In this document: in pieces, positions 23,453-32,683 of the stretch
How the letters are laid out: each line of letters starts with the position of its first letter
How positions within the stretch are numbered: the first letter of the stretch is position 1
Origin: Couchioplanes azureus
Lineage (GTDB): Bacteria; Actinomycetota; Actinomycetes; Mycobacteriales; Micromonosporaceae
DNA length: 41,868 bases
NCBI RefSeq assembly: GCF_014648355.1
Contig: NZ_BMQY01000016.1
Location: 35,846 to 77,713, forward strand
Direction: 5' to 3'
The notes under the pieces: generated by a model
The model's input: only the letters and a program-made list of their open reading frames with translations
The model's database searches: none
Told to the model about the DNA's origin: nothing
Program-made: the position numbers and the translations under genes

Positions 23453-23735
23453 GGTGTCTCCGTCGCTTCCGTCGAGGGCTGCTTCCGCGAAGCTAAGAAG
23501 GCGTCCTCAACGCGCGCTGGGAAAGCGCTACGGCCACCCGGCGGCGCACCTTCGCGCGTGACCCCGGCGCTCGGCGGATCGTTCTGTCTGCTCTGCGAGC
23601 TATGACTGCCTAGTCCTCTGTCCCGGGGCTGGTGACGGCCGGGAAGCAACCATCTGCCAGTGAAGCTAGAGCGATCCCTTAGCACGCGCTGCGAGTGTCC
23701 GACCAGGCATCCGACCCGTGGTGCAAGGAGGAAAC

Positions 23736-24596
23736 ATGACGATCTTGGTGACTGGGGCGACCGGAAATGTCGGCCGCAACGTGGTCGACCTGCTGGCCCG
23801 ACGCGGGGCCCAGGTCCGGGCACTGACCCGCGACCCGTCCCGGGCACGAGTACCCGCTGGCGTGGAGGTCCTGCAGGGCGATCTGAACGATCTCGACAGG
23901 CTGCAGGAGGTGCTCCGGGGTGTGGAGAGTCTGTTCCTGTTCCCGCTGGCCTACCCCGACCAGTCCGGGCAGTCCTTCACCGAGGCGAAGGTGACCACTG
24001 ACGTGCCGGCGGTGGCCGAGAAGGCCGGTGTACGACGGATCGTGCTCCTGTCGTCCAACGCCGTCATGTACGGCCACGACGAGCATCACCGGCTCGCCGA
24101 GGAGTCCGTGGAAGCCTCGTCGCTGGACTGGACGATGCTGCGGCCGGGCGAGTTCGCCACCAACAAGATCTACAGCTGGGGACAGTCGATCCGGGCGGAG
24201 AAGAAGGTGCGCTGCGGGTTCCCCGATGTTCTGGGCGCGCCCGTGCACGAGGCCGACATCGCCGCCGTGGCGGTCGCCGCACTGACCGAGGACGGCCACG
24301 CCGGAGCCAAGTACGAACTGACCGGTCCGCAGGCACTTACCGAGCGCGACCAGGTCCGGTCCATCGCGGTGGGCACCGGGATCGACATCGCCTTCGAGGA
24401 ACTGACCCCCGAGCAGGCTCGTCAGGACTGGATCGGACAGGGAATGCCGCCCGAGCTGGTCGACGAGATCATGGGCCACTACAAGCACTTCGAAGCCCAC
24501 CCGCCGACGGTCAGCCCGGTCGTCGAGCAGGTCACCGGCCGTCCCGGCCGCACCCTGGCGCAGTGGGCGTTCGAGCACGCCGACTCATTCCGTTGA
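23736..24596 (+). CDS. NmrA-like NAD(P)-binding protein 2
   Basis: 286-residue atypical SDR with VTGATGNVGRNVVDLL at the N terminus and 'LDWTMLRPGEF' mid-protein, typical of NmrA/azoreductase-like reductases. ATG at 23736 follows AAGGAGGAAAC. It is followed 39 bp later by the small flavin-fold gene on the same strand, so the two may form an operon. The reaction is unknown; relatives act on quinones or sense the NADP state. It is more distant from the protein at 19006 than a recent duplicate would be. Confidence 0.82.
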   Translation: MTILVTGATGNVGRNVVDLLARRGAQVRALTRDPSRARVPAGVEVLQGDLNDLDRLQEVLRGVESLFLFPLAYPDQSGQSFTEAKVTTDVPAVAEKAGVRRIVLLSSNAVMYGHDEHHRLAEESVEASSLDWTMLRPGEFATNKIYSWGQSIRAEKKVRCGFPDVLGAPVHEADIAAVAVAALTEDGHAGAKYELTGPQALTERDQVRSIAVGTGIDIAFEELTPEQARQDWIGQGMPPELVDEIMGHYKHFEAHPPTVSPVVEQVTGRPGRTLAQWAFEHADSFR

Positions 24597-24635
24597 TGCT
24601 CTCTGGCCGTACGCGTTTTGTCTGTGGAGGTAGTC

Positions 24636-25052
24636 ATGCACCCCGACATCAGTGACCGGGTCGCCGCGTTCCTGGACGAGGTGATGCCGATTGTCGTCGG
24701 TACCAAGCGCAAGAACGGCGTGGTCAAGATGGACCCCGCCTGGTACGAGTTCCGCGACGGCCATTTCTGGCTCAACAGCTGGCGCGGCTCGCGCTGGCTG
24801 GCCGCCATCGAGCGGGACAAGCAGGCGTCTCTTCTGCTCATGGACCCGAAGGACATGACCCGGGTGGTGCACGTCGAGACCACCCTCGTCATGACGACGG
24901 AGGAGGGCGCCCCGGCACACTTCGACCGGCTCAACGAGCGCTATCAGGTCGTCGGACACGACGACCCGGAACCGCAGACCCGCGTCATCATCCAGCTCGA
25001 GCCCACCGACGTCCGCAGCACCTTGGACTGGGTCGCGCAGTGCGCCCAGTAG
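24636..25052 (+). CDS. Pyridoxamine-oxidase-fold (split-barrel flavin/F420) protein
   Basis: 138-residue protein with split beta-barrel features: 'VVKMDPAWYEFRDGHFWLNSWRGSRWLAAIERDKQASLLLMDP'. This layout matches PPOX-class, often F420- or FMN-dependent, oxidoreductases. ATG at 24636 is preceded by TGTGGAGGTAGTC. It is co-directional with the NmrA-like gene and ends before a hairpin. Which cofactor it binds cannot be told by eye, and a pathway role (for example reduction of a quinone) is only inferred from its location. Confidence 0.75.
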   Translation: MHPDISDRVAAFLDEVMPIVVGTKRKNGVVKMDPAWYEFRDGHFWLNSWRGSRWLAAIERDKQASLLLMDPKDMTRVVHVETTLVMTTEEGAPAHFDRLNERYQVVGHDDPEPQTRVIIQLEPTDVRSTLDWVAQCAQ

Positions 25053-25094
25053 CCGGCGCCCGCGCCCGGTAACGGCGCGGACATCGGATCGTCA

Positions 25095-25132
25095 GCGAAG
25101 TGCCTGCCGGCTGCGGCCCGCGGGCACTTCGC
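25095..25132. terminator. Hairpin after the flavin-fold gene
   Basis: A 10-bp stem (GCGAAGTGCC with GGCACTTCGC) and an 18-nt loop lie between the flavin-fold gene and the methyltransferase. It probably separates the two transcription units. Confidence 0.6.
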
Positions 25133-25176
25133 GCAACGGGCGCCTCACCAGCGCCCATCCCGGGAGGACCCAACCC

Positions 25177-26043
25177 ATGGAGACCACGACCTACAAGGCT
25201 GCGGTGACCAACGCGTTCAACGCCGCCGCGGCAAGCTACGACCGGATGGGAGTCCAGTTCTTCGCCCCCATGGGCCAGCGTCTGGTCGAGCACGCTGCAC
25301 CCGCCGCCGGGCAGCGTGTGCTCGACATCGGCTGCGGGCGCGGTGCCTGCCTGTTCCCGGCCGCCGCCGCGGTGGGTCCCAGTGGTCAGGTGCTGGGCAT
25401 CGACATCGCGCCGGCGATGATCGACGAGGCCGCTCTGGAGATCGCCCGCCAGCGGCTGTCCGCCACCGTGAAGGTGCGGGTCATGGACGGTGAAGACCCG
25501 GATCTGCCCGCCCATTCCTTCGACGTCATCACCGGCAGCTACAGCGTGATCTTCATGCCGGATGCGCCGGCGGCAGTCGCCCGGTACGCCCGTCTGCTCT
25601 CCCCCGGCGGGCGGCTCGCGTTCACCAGCCCGGTCTTCACCGACGACACTTTTCCGTTCCTGCCGCCGGTCTTCACCGAACTGATCCCTGCCCGCCTGCT
25701 CCGCAACCTGCCCCCGGCCTGGCAGCCCGACGAGCTGCGCCGCCGGTTCAACAGCTGGCTCGCAGACGAAGGCGACCTGATCGCCACCATGCACCGCGCT
25801 GGATTCGCCGATGTGCGGGTCACGGACGAGGACATCGACATGGTGGCCACGTCCGGGGAAGCCTGGGTCGACTGGTCACACACGCAGGGCATGCGCCTGC
25901 TCTGGCAGCACCTGCCGCCGGCCGAGAGCACCGAGCTGCGGGAGCGACTGATCACCGCACTCGACGACATGCGGGACGGGCCAGGCCCGCTGTCCATCCC
26001 GGTACCGGTCCGATTCGTCACCGCCACGGTGGCGCATTCCTGA
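25177..26043 (+). CDS. SAM-dependent methyltransferase (class I)
   Basis: 288-residue methyltransferase; motif I is VLDIGCGRGACLFPAAAAVG (near residue 48), followed by GIDIAPAMI and a motif-IV region DVITGSYSVIFMPDAP. It resembles the UbiE/Coq5-like small-molecule methyltransferases found in polyketide clusters. ATG at 25177 has CGGGAGGACCC upstream. The acceptor (oxygen, carbon or nitrogen) is not readable from sequence. Likely a tailoring enzyme, standing between the flavin-fold gene and the carboxylase operon. Confidence 0.85.
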   Translation: METTTYKAAVTNAFNAAAASYDRMGVQFFAPMGQRLVEHAAPAAGQRVLDIGCGRGACLFPAAAAVGPSGQVLGIDIAPAMIDEAALEIARQRLSATVKVRVMDGEDPDLPAHSFDVITGSYSVIFMPDAPAAVARYARLLSPGGRLAFTSPVFTDDTFPFLPPVFTELIPARLLRNLPPAWQPDELRRRFNSWLADEGDLIATMHRAGFADVRVTDEDIDMVATSGEAWVDWSHTQGMRLLWQHLPPAESTELRERLITALDDMRDGPGPLSIPVPVRFVTATVAHS

Positions 26044-26149
26044 GCTTGCTGGATGGACCACCGCGCCAGACACAAGTTCCCGCCGTCGCTGGCGGCCAAT
26101 CCGCTGTCGGCGGTCACCGCCGGCCGACCGTGCTGAGGGGAGATCGACT

Positions 26150-27844
26150 GTGACGGACACCCTGCGTCCCACAGAAGACGCCGAGGCCACCTGCTGGCTG
26201 GTGTGCCCCGGCTGCCGCAACATGATCTACAGCAAGCGCCTGCACCGGAACCTCAAGGTCTGCCCGGACTGCGGCAGCCATCATCGGCTGACCGCGCTGG
26301 AGCGTCTGGACCAGCTCCTGGATCCCGACTCGGTCGAGCGCATCGACGTGGCGGTTCGCATGCGGGACCCCCTGTCGTTCGTCGACTCGAAGCCGTACCC
26401 GGAGCGTTGGGCGGCGGCGCAGAAAAGCACCGGACTGAGCGAGGCGGCGGTCATCGCCGCCGGCCGGGTCCACGGGCAGCCGGTGATCGCGGCGGTGATG
26501 GACTTCCGCTTCCTCGGCGGCAGTCTGGGCGCAGGGGTCGGGGAGGTCATCGCCACCGCAGCGGACGTGGCGCTGCGCCGCCGGGTACCGCTGCTCATGG
26601 TGACCGCCTCCGGCGGTGCCCGCATGCAGGAGGGTGCGGTGGCCCTCATGCAGATGGCCAAGACGAGCCAGGCGCTGGGGCAGCTCGACGAGGCCGGCAT
26701 CCTCACCGTCTCGCTGGTGACCGACCCGACGTACGGCGGGGTCGCGGCCTCGTTCGCGACCCTGGCCGACGTGATAATCGCCGAACCGGGCGCCCGGCTG
26801 GGGTTCGCCGGCCCACGGGTCATCGCGCAGACCATCCGGCAGACCCTTCCGCCGGGCTTCCAGACCGCGGAGTTCCTGCTCGAGCGCGGGCTGATCGACG
26901 CCATCCATCCCCGGCACGCGCTGCGTCAGGTACTCAGCCGGATCCTCGGCACCGGCGGACGCCGTGGCCGGGACACCGGGGCGGCCGTCGAGGACGTCGT
27001 CGTCACCGATGTGGCAGCCCTGCCGGAGGTGCCGGCGTGGGACGCCGTTCAGCGCGCCCGCAACGTCAACCGGCCCACGACACTCGATTACCTCAGCCGG
27101 GTCTTCGACGACTACGTGGAGTTGCGTGGTGACCGGATCTCCGGCGACTGCGCCGCCATCGTCGGCGGGCTGGCCCGTCTGGCCGGCGTACCGCTCGTCG
27201 TCGTCGGCCACCAGAAGGGATCGGGCCCGGCCGAGCTGGTCAAGCGGAACTACGGCATGGCCTCGCCGGCCGGCTACCGCAAGGCGGCCCGGCTGTGCCG
27301 GCTCGCCGCCAAGCTGGGTCTCCCGGTGATCACCTTCGTGGACACGCCGGGTGCGTATCCCGGCATCGCTGCGGAGGAGCAGGGGCAGGCGGTCGCGATC
27401 GCGGAGAGCATCCGGCTGATGTCCGGTCTGCCGGTACCGGTGATCACGGTCATCACCGGCGAGGGCGGCAGCGGCGGCGCGTTGGCGCTGGCGGTCGCGG
27501 ATCAGGTCCTGATGTGCGCGAACGCCGTCTATTCGGTGATCAGCCCGGAGGGCTGTGCCGCGATCCTGTGGAGCGACGCCACAGCGGCGCCGCGGGCGGC
27601 GGAGGCTCTACGGGTCGACGCGCGGCGGCTTCTGCAGGCGGGCCTGATCGACGGGGTCATCCCCGAACCGCTCGGCGGGGCACACAGCGATCATCAGGCC
27701 GCGGCGGGCCTCGTCCACGACGCGCTGGTCACGGCTCTACGGCGCCTGTCGGCGTCCAACCCCGCCCGGCTGGTCGAGTCGCGCCGCCGGAAGTTCCGGC
27801 AGTTCGGCAGTGAGGTCGTAACTACGGTGGAGGCAATGAGATGA
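26150..27844 (+). CDS. Fused acetyl-CoA carboxylase carboxyltransferase (AccD-AccA)
   Basis: 564-residue fusion of both carboxyltransferase halves. The N-terminal AccD half (1-290) has a four-Cys zinc ribbon (Cys19, 22, 38, 41); the C-terminal AccA half (295-560) contains TPGAYPGIAAEEQGQA and ITGEGGSGGALALAVAD. It transfers carboxyl from biotin to acetyl-CoA, giving malonyl-CoA for the PKS. GTG at 26150 follows AGGGGAGATCGACT. This bacterial/plastid-type carboxyltransferase differs from the AccD-type carboxylases that actinomycetes normally use, suggesting a cluster-specific set. The stop overlaps the biotin carrier start (ATGA). Confidence 0.94.
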   Translation: MTDTLRPTEDAEATCWLVCPGCRNMIYSKRLHRNLKVCPDCGSHHRLTALERLDQLLDPDSVERIDVAVRMRDPLSFVDSKPYPERWAAAQKSTGLSEAAVIAAGRVHGQPVIAAVMDFRFLGGSLGAGVGEVIATAADVALRRRVPLLMVTASGGARMQEGAVALMQMAKTSQALGQLDEAGILTVSLVTDPTYGGVAASFATLADVIIAEPGARLGFAGPRVIAQTIRQTLPPGFQTAEFLLERGLIDAIHPRHALRQVLSRILGTGGRRGRDTGAAVEDVVVTDVAALPEVPAWDAVQRARNVNRPTTLDYLSRVFDDYVELRGDRISGDCAAIVGGLARLAGVPLVVVGHQKGSGPAELVKRNYGMASPAGYRKAARLCRLAAKLGLPVITFVDTPGAYPGIAAEEQGQAVAIAESIRLMSGLPVPVITVITGEGGSGGALALAVADQVLMCANAVYSVISPEGCAAILWSDATAAPRAAEALRVDARRLLQAGLIDGVIPEPLGGAHSDHQAAAGLVHDALVTALRRLSASNPARLVESRRRKFRQFGSEVVTTVEAMR

Positions 27845-28332
27845 CCGGTGGCAACGCCGATGCGATGGGCGGCACCGAATCCGGGGCGGCGCTCGACCAG
27901 CTACAGGACACCGCATTGCGGTTACTGGCGGGACTGAACCGTCCGCCCCGGTCGATGAAGCTCCGCAACGACGGCGCCGAGATCCAGCTCGAGTGGCCCG
28001 AACAGGCGGCAGCCGCGTCCACCGCACCGGTGCTCGGCCCCGCAGACGCCACCGCGCCCGTCACGGCGCCCGCCGCGACCGACGACGGCGCCTACCTCAC
28101 CGCCGAGATGGTGGGGGCCTTCTACCATGCGCCGGAGCCCGGAGCGGCGCCGTTCGTGCAGGTGGGAGACGCCATCCGGCAGGGCCAGCAGATCGGCATC
28201 ATCGAGGCGATGAAGCTCATGATCCCGGCCGAGGCGGCCGTGGCCGGAACGGTGCGGCAGGTACTCGTCGCCGACGGCGCCATGGTCGAGTACGGCGACC
28301 GGCTCTTCTTGATCGATCCGACTCACGACTAG
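27841..28332 (+). CDS. accB: Biotin carboxyl carrier protein (AccB)
   Basis: 163-residue carrier. The biotinylated Lys is residue 125 in IIEAMKLMIPAEA; the N-terminal ~90 residues contain an Ala/Pro-rich linker. It shuttles carboxybiotin between the biotin carboxylase and the carboxyltransferase encoded on either side. The ATG overlaps the upstream stop. A TTA codon is present at 27922-27924, rare in this GC-rich gene. Confidence 0.94.
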   Translation: MTGGNADAMGGTESGAALDQLQDTALRLLAGLNRPPRSMKLRNDGAEIQLEWPEQAAAASTAPVLGPADATAPVTAPAATDDGAYLTAEMVGAFYHAPEPGAAPFVQVGDAIRQGQQIGIIEAMKLMIPAEAAVAGTVRQVLVADGAMVEYGDRLFLIDPTHD

Positions 28333-28342
28333 GGGTGGCAGG

Positions 28343-29716
28343 GTGTTCGAGAAGGTGCTTATCGCCAACCGGGGCGAGATCGGTCTGCGGGTCGCCCGCG
28401 CCTGCCGCGAACTCGGTGTCCGGACCGTGGCGGTCCACTCGGTCGTGGACCGGTGCTCCGCACTGGTGCAGTACGCCGACGAGGCCGTGCAGATCGGACC
28501 CGGTCCCGCCAGGCGCAGCTACCTCAACATGCCGGCGATCATCGAGGCAGCGCGGCTGACCGGCGCCGACGCGATCCACCCCGGGTACGGCTTCCTGTCC
28601 GAGGATCCGTACTTCGCCGAAGTCTGCGCGGCCAATGACATCGCTTTCATCGGACCACCGGCCGAAGTCATCGCCCAGCTGGGCGACAAGACGGCAGCGC
28701 GGGCGGTGATGAAGCACGCCGACGTACCGATGCTGCCGGGCAGCATCGAGCCGCTGGCCACCCTGCACGAGGCGCAGGCCGTGGTGGCGGAGATCGGATA
28801 TCCGGTCATCATCAAGGCCGCGGCGGGCGGCGGCGGACGTGGCATGGCCATGGTCCGCGAACCGGCCGGGTTCGCCCAGGCCTACGCCGAGACGAAGGCG
28901 ACCGCGCAGGCCCTGTTCGGCGACAGCCGGGTCTACGTCGAGCGGTATCTGGAGCGTGCCCGGCATGTCGAGATCCAGATTCTCGCCGACCGGTACGGCG
29001 AGGTGATCGAGCTCGGCGAACGGGACTGCTCCGCGCAGCGCCGACACCAGAAGCTCGTGGAGGAAACTCCGGCACCCGGCTTGCCGGAGGAGGTACGACG
29101 GGCGATGGGGGCCGCTGCGATCCGGGGCGCACGCGCCGCGGGATACGTCGGTGCGGGCACGTTCGAGTTCCTCGTCGACGGAGATCACCACTTCTTCTTC
29201 ATGGAGGTCAACTGCCGTATCCAGGTCGAGCACCCGGTCACCGAGATGGCCACCGGTGTCGACCTGGTGGCCGAACAGATCCGGATCGCCGCCGGGGAGC
29301 CGCTGCGCCTGCGGCAGGAGGATGTCCACCCCCGAGGAGCGGTCATCGAATGCCGGGTCAATGTGGAGGACCCCGCGCGCAACTTCGCGCCCTCGCCCGG
29401 GCTGCTCGAAACATTCGTGCCGGCCGCGGGCCCCTTCGTCCGGGTCGACACTCACGGCTACCCGGGCTACCGCGTCCCGGCCGACTACGACTCGTTGCTG
29501 GCGAAGCTGCTCGTCTGGGCTCCCGATCGAGAGCAGGCAATCGAGCGGATGCAGCGCGCCCTGGCCGAGTTCCAGGTCACCGGGCCGGGCGTACGCACGA
29601 CCATGCCGTTCCTGGCGCAGCTGCTGGCCGCGCCGTCGTTCCGCCGCGGCGATCACACCACGGCCATCGTGGACGAGGTGCTCGCTGCCCAGGCCGCCGT
29701 CCCCCAGGGCCGATAG
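28343..29716 (+). CDS. accC: Biotin carboxylase (AccC)
   Basis: 457-residue ATP-grasp enzyme: N-terminal FEKVLIANRGEIGLRVARAC, HPGYGFLSED, glycine-rich AAGGGGRGMAMV, and MEVNCRIQVEHPVTEM. Full length for stand-alone AccC, without a fused carrier. It carboxylates the AccB biotin using bicarbonate and ATP. GTG at 28343 lies 10 bp after accB. It completes a separate four-function carboxylase operon (26150-29716), similar in purpose to the carboxylase genes of the jadomycin cluster. Confidence 0.95.
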   Translation: MFEKVLIANRGEIGLRVARACRELGVRTVAVHSVVDRCSALVQYADEAVQIGPGPARRSYLNMPAIIEAARLTGADAIHPGYGFLSEDPYFAEVCAANDIAFIGPPAEVIAQLGDKTAARAVMKHADVPMLPGSIEPLATLHEAQAVVAEIGYPVIIKAAAGGGGRGMAMVREPAGFAQAYAETKATAQALFGDSRVYVERYLERARHVEIQILADRYGEVIELGERDCSAQRRHQKLVEETPAPGLPEEVRRAMGAAAIRGARAAGYVGAGTFEFLVDGDHHFFFMEVNCRIQVEHPVTEMATGVDLVAEQIRIAAGEPLRLRQEDVHPRGAVIECRVNVEDPARNFAPSPGLLETFVPAAGPFVRVDTHGYPGYRVPADYDSLLAKLLVWAPDREQAIERMQRALAEFQVTGPGVRTTMPFLAQLLAAPSFRRGDHTTAIVDEVLAAQAAVPQGR

Positions 29717-29832
29717 GACGGCTCCGGCACCGAGACTGCCGCCGAAGGCTGACGCCGAAATACTTGACGATGACAGCAATGGGTGGCCCGTTGCCGGCCG
29801 GTGGGTACCGGGCGGCACCGCAGTGCAATTAC

Positions 29833-29863
29833 TTGATACCGTGTTTGCGAGATCGTGATTTAT
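29833..29863 (+). promoter_or_regulatory. Possible promoter upstream of the LAL regulator
   Basis: TTGATA at 29833 and an AT-rich GATTTAT-like stretch at about 29857-29863 are separated by 18 bp within the 191-bp gap after accC. The region is notably less GC-rich than its surroundings. Weak pattern evidence only. Confidence 0.3.
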
Positions 29864-29907
29864 CGTTCTGGTGTACTAAGGCAGAGTAGTCCATCTCGGG
29901 GGAGAAT

Positions 29908-32643
29908 GTGGATAACGTCGAAGAAGCCTTATGTCCAAAATTGTTCGGAAGCGTTTCACAGGAACTGATTTCTGGCCGGCGTAATGTGCTGTTGGTGCAC
30001 GGGGCCGCGGGCCTGGGAAAGACCCATCTACTCGATCGACTTGCCGCCCAGGCTACCGCATCCGGCCACGCCGTACTGCGCGCGTCGGCCAAACAGGACG
30101 AGCGGAGTCTTCCCCTGGACATTGCCCGGCAATGGTTTCATCATGCGGACCACATCTCGCGGCGTCCGCGCCGGATCAGCACGATGCTCGACTCTGCCGC
30201 CGCCGTGTCAGCCGAGGCGCTGGCTTCCGGCAACTCCGCCAGCCCGGTCGTTCTTCGGCAATTTCAGCAACTCTATCTAAGCCTTCTGGAATCTGCGCAG
30301 AAGCGCCCGCTTCTCATTCAGGTGGACGATGCCCACCACGCCGATCCCGCCTCCCTGCTGTTTCTGCGTCATGTGGTCCGCCGCATGGCCGCTACCCCGC
30401 TCAAGCTGGTGTTGACCGAGCATCCGGACGCACCGTCGTCACTGCCGGAGCTCCGCGGAGAGCTGCTGCATCTGCCGCACGTGTGGCGCCAGGTCATGAC
30501 GCCACTGTCTGAGCACGAGATCGCCGGCGTGGTTCGCCAACAGGCCCGCGTGGAGATCACGCCCGGTCTGGCAGCCGATTACCACCGCCTCAGCGGTGGA
30601 AACCCCGCTCTGCTGATGGCTCTGCTCGAAGACCAGGATCGCCATGGTGCGCCCCACCGGGACGGATACGGTCGTACATTGATCGACTGCCTCCGCCGAG
30701 GCGATCCGCTTTCCCTGCACGCCGTACGGGCCGCGGCCGTGTGGCAGGACGACGCCAGCTCCGCGGATATCGCGTGGCTCATCGAGACCACGCCCGAGGC
30801 TCTCGAGCAGAGCCTGGAGAACACCTCCGCGGCCGGGCTCCTGGCGGCCGGCCGGCCTCGCCACCGCGCCGCCATGGCCGCCGCGCTCGACGACATGACG
30901 GCCAAACAGCGGGCGGCGCTGCACCAGCGGGCCGCGCTCCTGCGTTACCTGCGGGGCCGCGCAGACGACCTGCTGGTGCACCACCTCGTCCGCGCCCGGC
31001 AGCCGCACCCGCAGTGGGCGGCGGACGTCCTGGTGCGTGCCGCGGCCCAGGCGACCGACGCAGGAGACGTCCGGCTGGCGACGGAACGCCTCAGGGCGGC
31101 GGTCGACGCGAGCAACCACGAGGGCACCCGCGCCGAGCTGAGATCTCGACTGGCCCAGCTGCAGTCCGTCGTGTCGCCCGCCGCCGCCGCCATGCACCTT
31201 GACGTCCTTGTCTGCGCAGCCGACCTCGACCAGCTCGACGCCCATCACCGGATGGCGCTGGTGCGGCAGTTGCTGTGGCACGGCCGCGTCGCCGATGCGC
31301 GCCGCGTCCTGACGTCGTTGCGGGCGAACGACGCGACCCCGTCGCTTGCCCCGTTCGAGCACTGGCTTCGGTCGTCCTATCCGAGCCTGGCCGTCGACGC
31401 CGTCCCACCGCGGGCCGACGCGCCCGAGGCCGATCCCTGGCTGCAACGGGTCGGCGCGATGTCGCACCGGTTGGCCACCGGCGACAGCGACGGCGCGTGC
31501 GAGGACGCCGACATGATCCTGGAAGGCGTGGATCCGAGCCGAGGCGGCATGTGGGCGCAGGAGGCCGCACTGCTGGCCTTCGCCGTGCTCAACGACGCCG
31601 ACCGTACGACAACGGTGATCGCCCACTGCGACCGGCTGCTCCGCGACGGCATCATGCCGCAGGCTGCGGCCTGGGAAGCCATCGTGGCGGGGGCGCGGGC
31701 TGAGGCCGCATTGCGTCAAGGCGCCTTGGCCCTCGCCATCGAGCACGCACAGGCGGCGCTGACTCATCTCACGCGCAAGTCGTGGGGGGTGGTGGTGGGG
31801 CAGCCGCTCGGTGTCTTGGTCATGGCGTCCACTCGCGCCGGTGAGTTCGAAGAAGGGGCGCAGTGGCTCGCGCTACCCCTGCCTGAAGCACTGACCGACA
31901 GTCGGTGGGGGGTGGGGTACTTGCATTCGCGCGGTCACTACCACCTGGCGACCGGACAGCTGCAGGCCGCCCTCGACGACTTCCTCTCGTGCGGCAGGTT
32001 GTGCCACAGATGGCGGCTCGACGACTCCCTGGCTCCCGCATGGCGGGTCGGTGCCGCAGAGGTGTTCGTGCAGCTGGGTGCGACCGACGAGGCGCAACGG
32101 TGCCTGATCGAGCAGCTTCGGCGCAGCCCGTCCGCCCGCACCGAGGCCACCGCCTTGCGGCTGCAAGCACAACTGACGCCCGGTGCCCGCTCGCGCCCGG
32201 CACTCAGCCGGGCTCTTGAGCTGTTCGAGGTCTGTGGCGATCGGTACGAGCAGGCCCGGACGCTGGCCGAGGTGAGCCGGGTACACCAGCTGGTCAACGA
32301 GACGGGACGTGCCCGCATGGCCTTCCGGCGCGCTTGGCACCTCGCGACTTCCTGTGAGGCTCAACCGCTGCGCCAGGACCTGCTTGCCGCCAGAAAGAGC
32401 CAGTCTGCGCCCCCCGCGATGCATGACAGCGGGCTGCCGGGTGCCGCCGACCTGACCGCCTCCGAACGGCGGGTCGCGTGCTTGGCGGTGCTGGGCTACA
32501 CCAACCGCGAGATCGGCGAGCGGCTGTTCATCACCCCGAGCACGGTAGAGCAGCACCTCACCCGGGTGTACCGAAAGCTGGATGTCTCCAATCGTCGAGA
32601 TCTCCCCGCCTGGTTGACTGCGGAGATGGCCGCGACGGCGTGA
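29908..32643 (+). CDS. LAL-type LuxR transcriptional regulator
   Basis: 911-residue large ATP-binding LuxR protein. Walker A is HGAAGLGKTHLL (near residue 32), Walker B LLIQVDDAHHAD; a long helical repeat region follows; the C-terminal LuxR HTH begins LTASERRVACLAVLGYTNREIGERL (about residue 847). Such regulators usually activate their cluster. GTG at 29908 has GGGGGAGAAT upstream. Codon 8 is TTA (29929-29931), a rare codon that in related bacteria makes translation dependent on the bldA tRNA, so this gene could be the developmental switch of the cluster. Confidence 0.93.
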   Translation: MDNVEEALCPKLFGSVSQELISGRRNVLLVHGAAGLGKTHLLDRLAAQATASGHAVLRASAKQDERSLPLDIARQWFHHADHISRRPRRISTMLDSAAAVSAEALASGNSASPVVLRQFQQLYLSLLESAQKRPLLIQVDDAHHADPASLLFLRHVVRRMAATPLKLVLTEHPDAPSSLPELRGELLHLPHVWRQVMTPLSEHEIAGVVRQQARVEITPGLAADYHRLSGGNPALLMALLEDQDRHGAPHRDGYGRTLIDCLRRGDPLSLHAVRAAAVWQDDASSADIAWLIETTPEALEQSLENTSAAGLLAAGRPRHRAAMAAALDDMTAKQRAALHQRAALLRYLRGRADDLLVHHLVRARQPHPQWAADVLVRAAAQATDAGDVRLATERLRAAVDASNHEGTRAELRSRLAQLQSVVSPAAAAMHLDVLVCAADLDQLDAHHRMALVRQLLWHGRVADARRVLTSLRANDATPSLAPFEHWLRSSYPSLAVDAVPPRADAPEADPWLQRVGAMSHRLATGDSDGACEDADMILEGVDPSRGGMWAQEAALLAFAVLNDADRTTTVIAHCDRLLRDGIMPQAAAWEAIVAGARAEAALRQGALALAIEHAQAALTHLTRKSWGVVVGQPLGVLVMASTRAGEFEEGAQWLALPLPEALTDSRWGVGYLHSRGHYHLATGQLQAALDDFLSCGRLCHRWRLDDSLAPAWRVGAAEVFVQLGATDEAQRCLIEQLRRSPSARTEATALRLQAQLTPGARSRPALSRALELFEVCGDRYEQARTLAEVSRVHQLVNETGRARMAFRRAWHLATSCEAQPLRQDLLAARKSQSAPPAMHDSGLPGAADLTASERRVACLAVLGYTNREIGERLFITPSTVEQHLTRVYRKLDVSNRRDLPAWLTAEMAATA

Positions 32644-32647
32644 TGTG

Positions 32648-32683
32648 CGTACCTCCGGGGTCCTGCGCGGCCCCGGAGGTACG
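32648..32683. terminator. Bidirectional hairpin between LAL and SARP1 genes
   Basis: A perfect 13-bp stem (CGTACCTCCGGGG with CCCCGGAGGTACG) and a 10-nt loop fill the 40-bp gap between convergent genes and reach the SARP1 stop. Strong in both directions. Confidence 0.85.
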
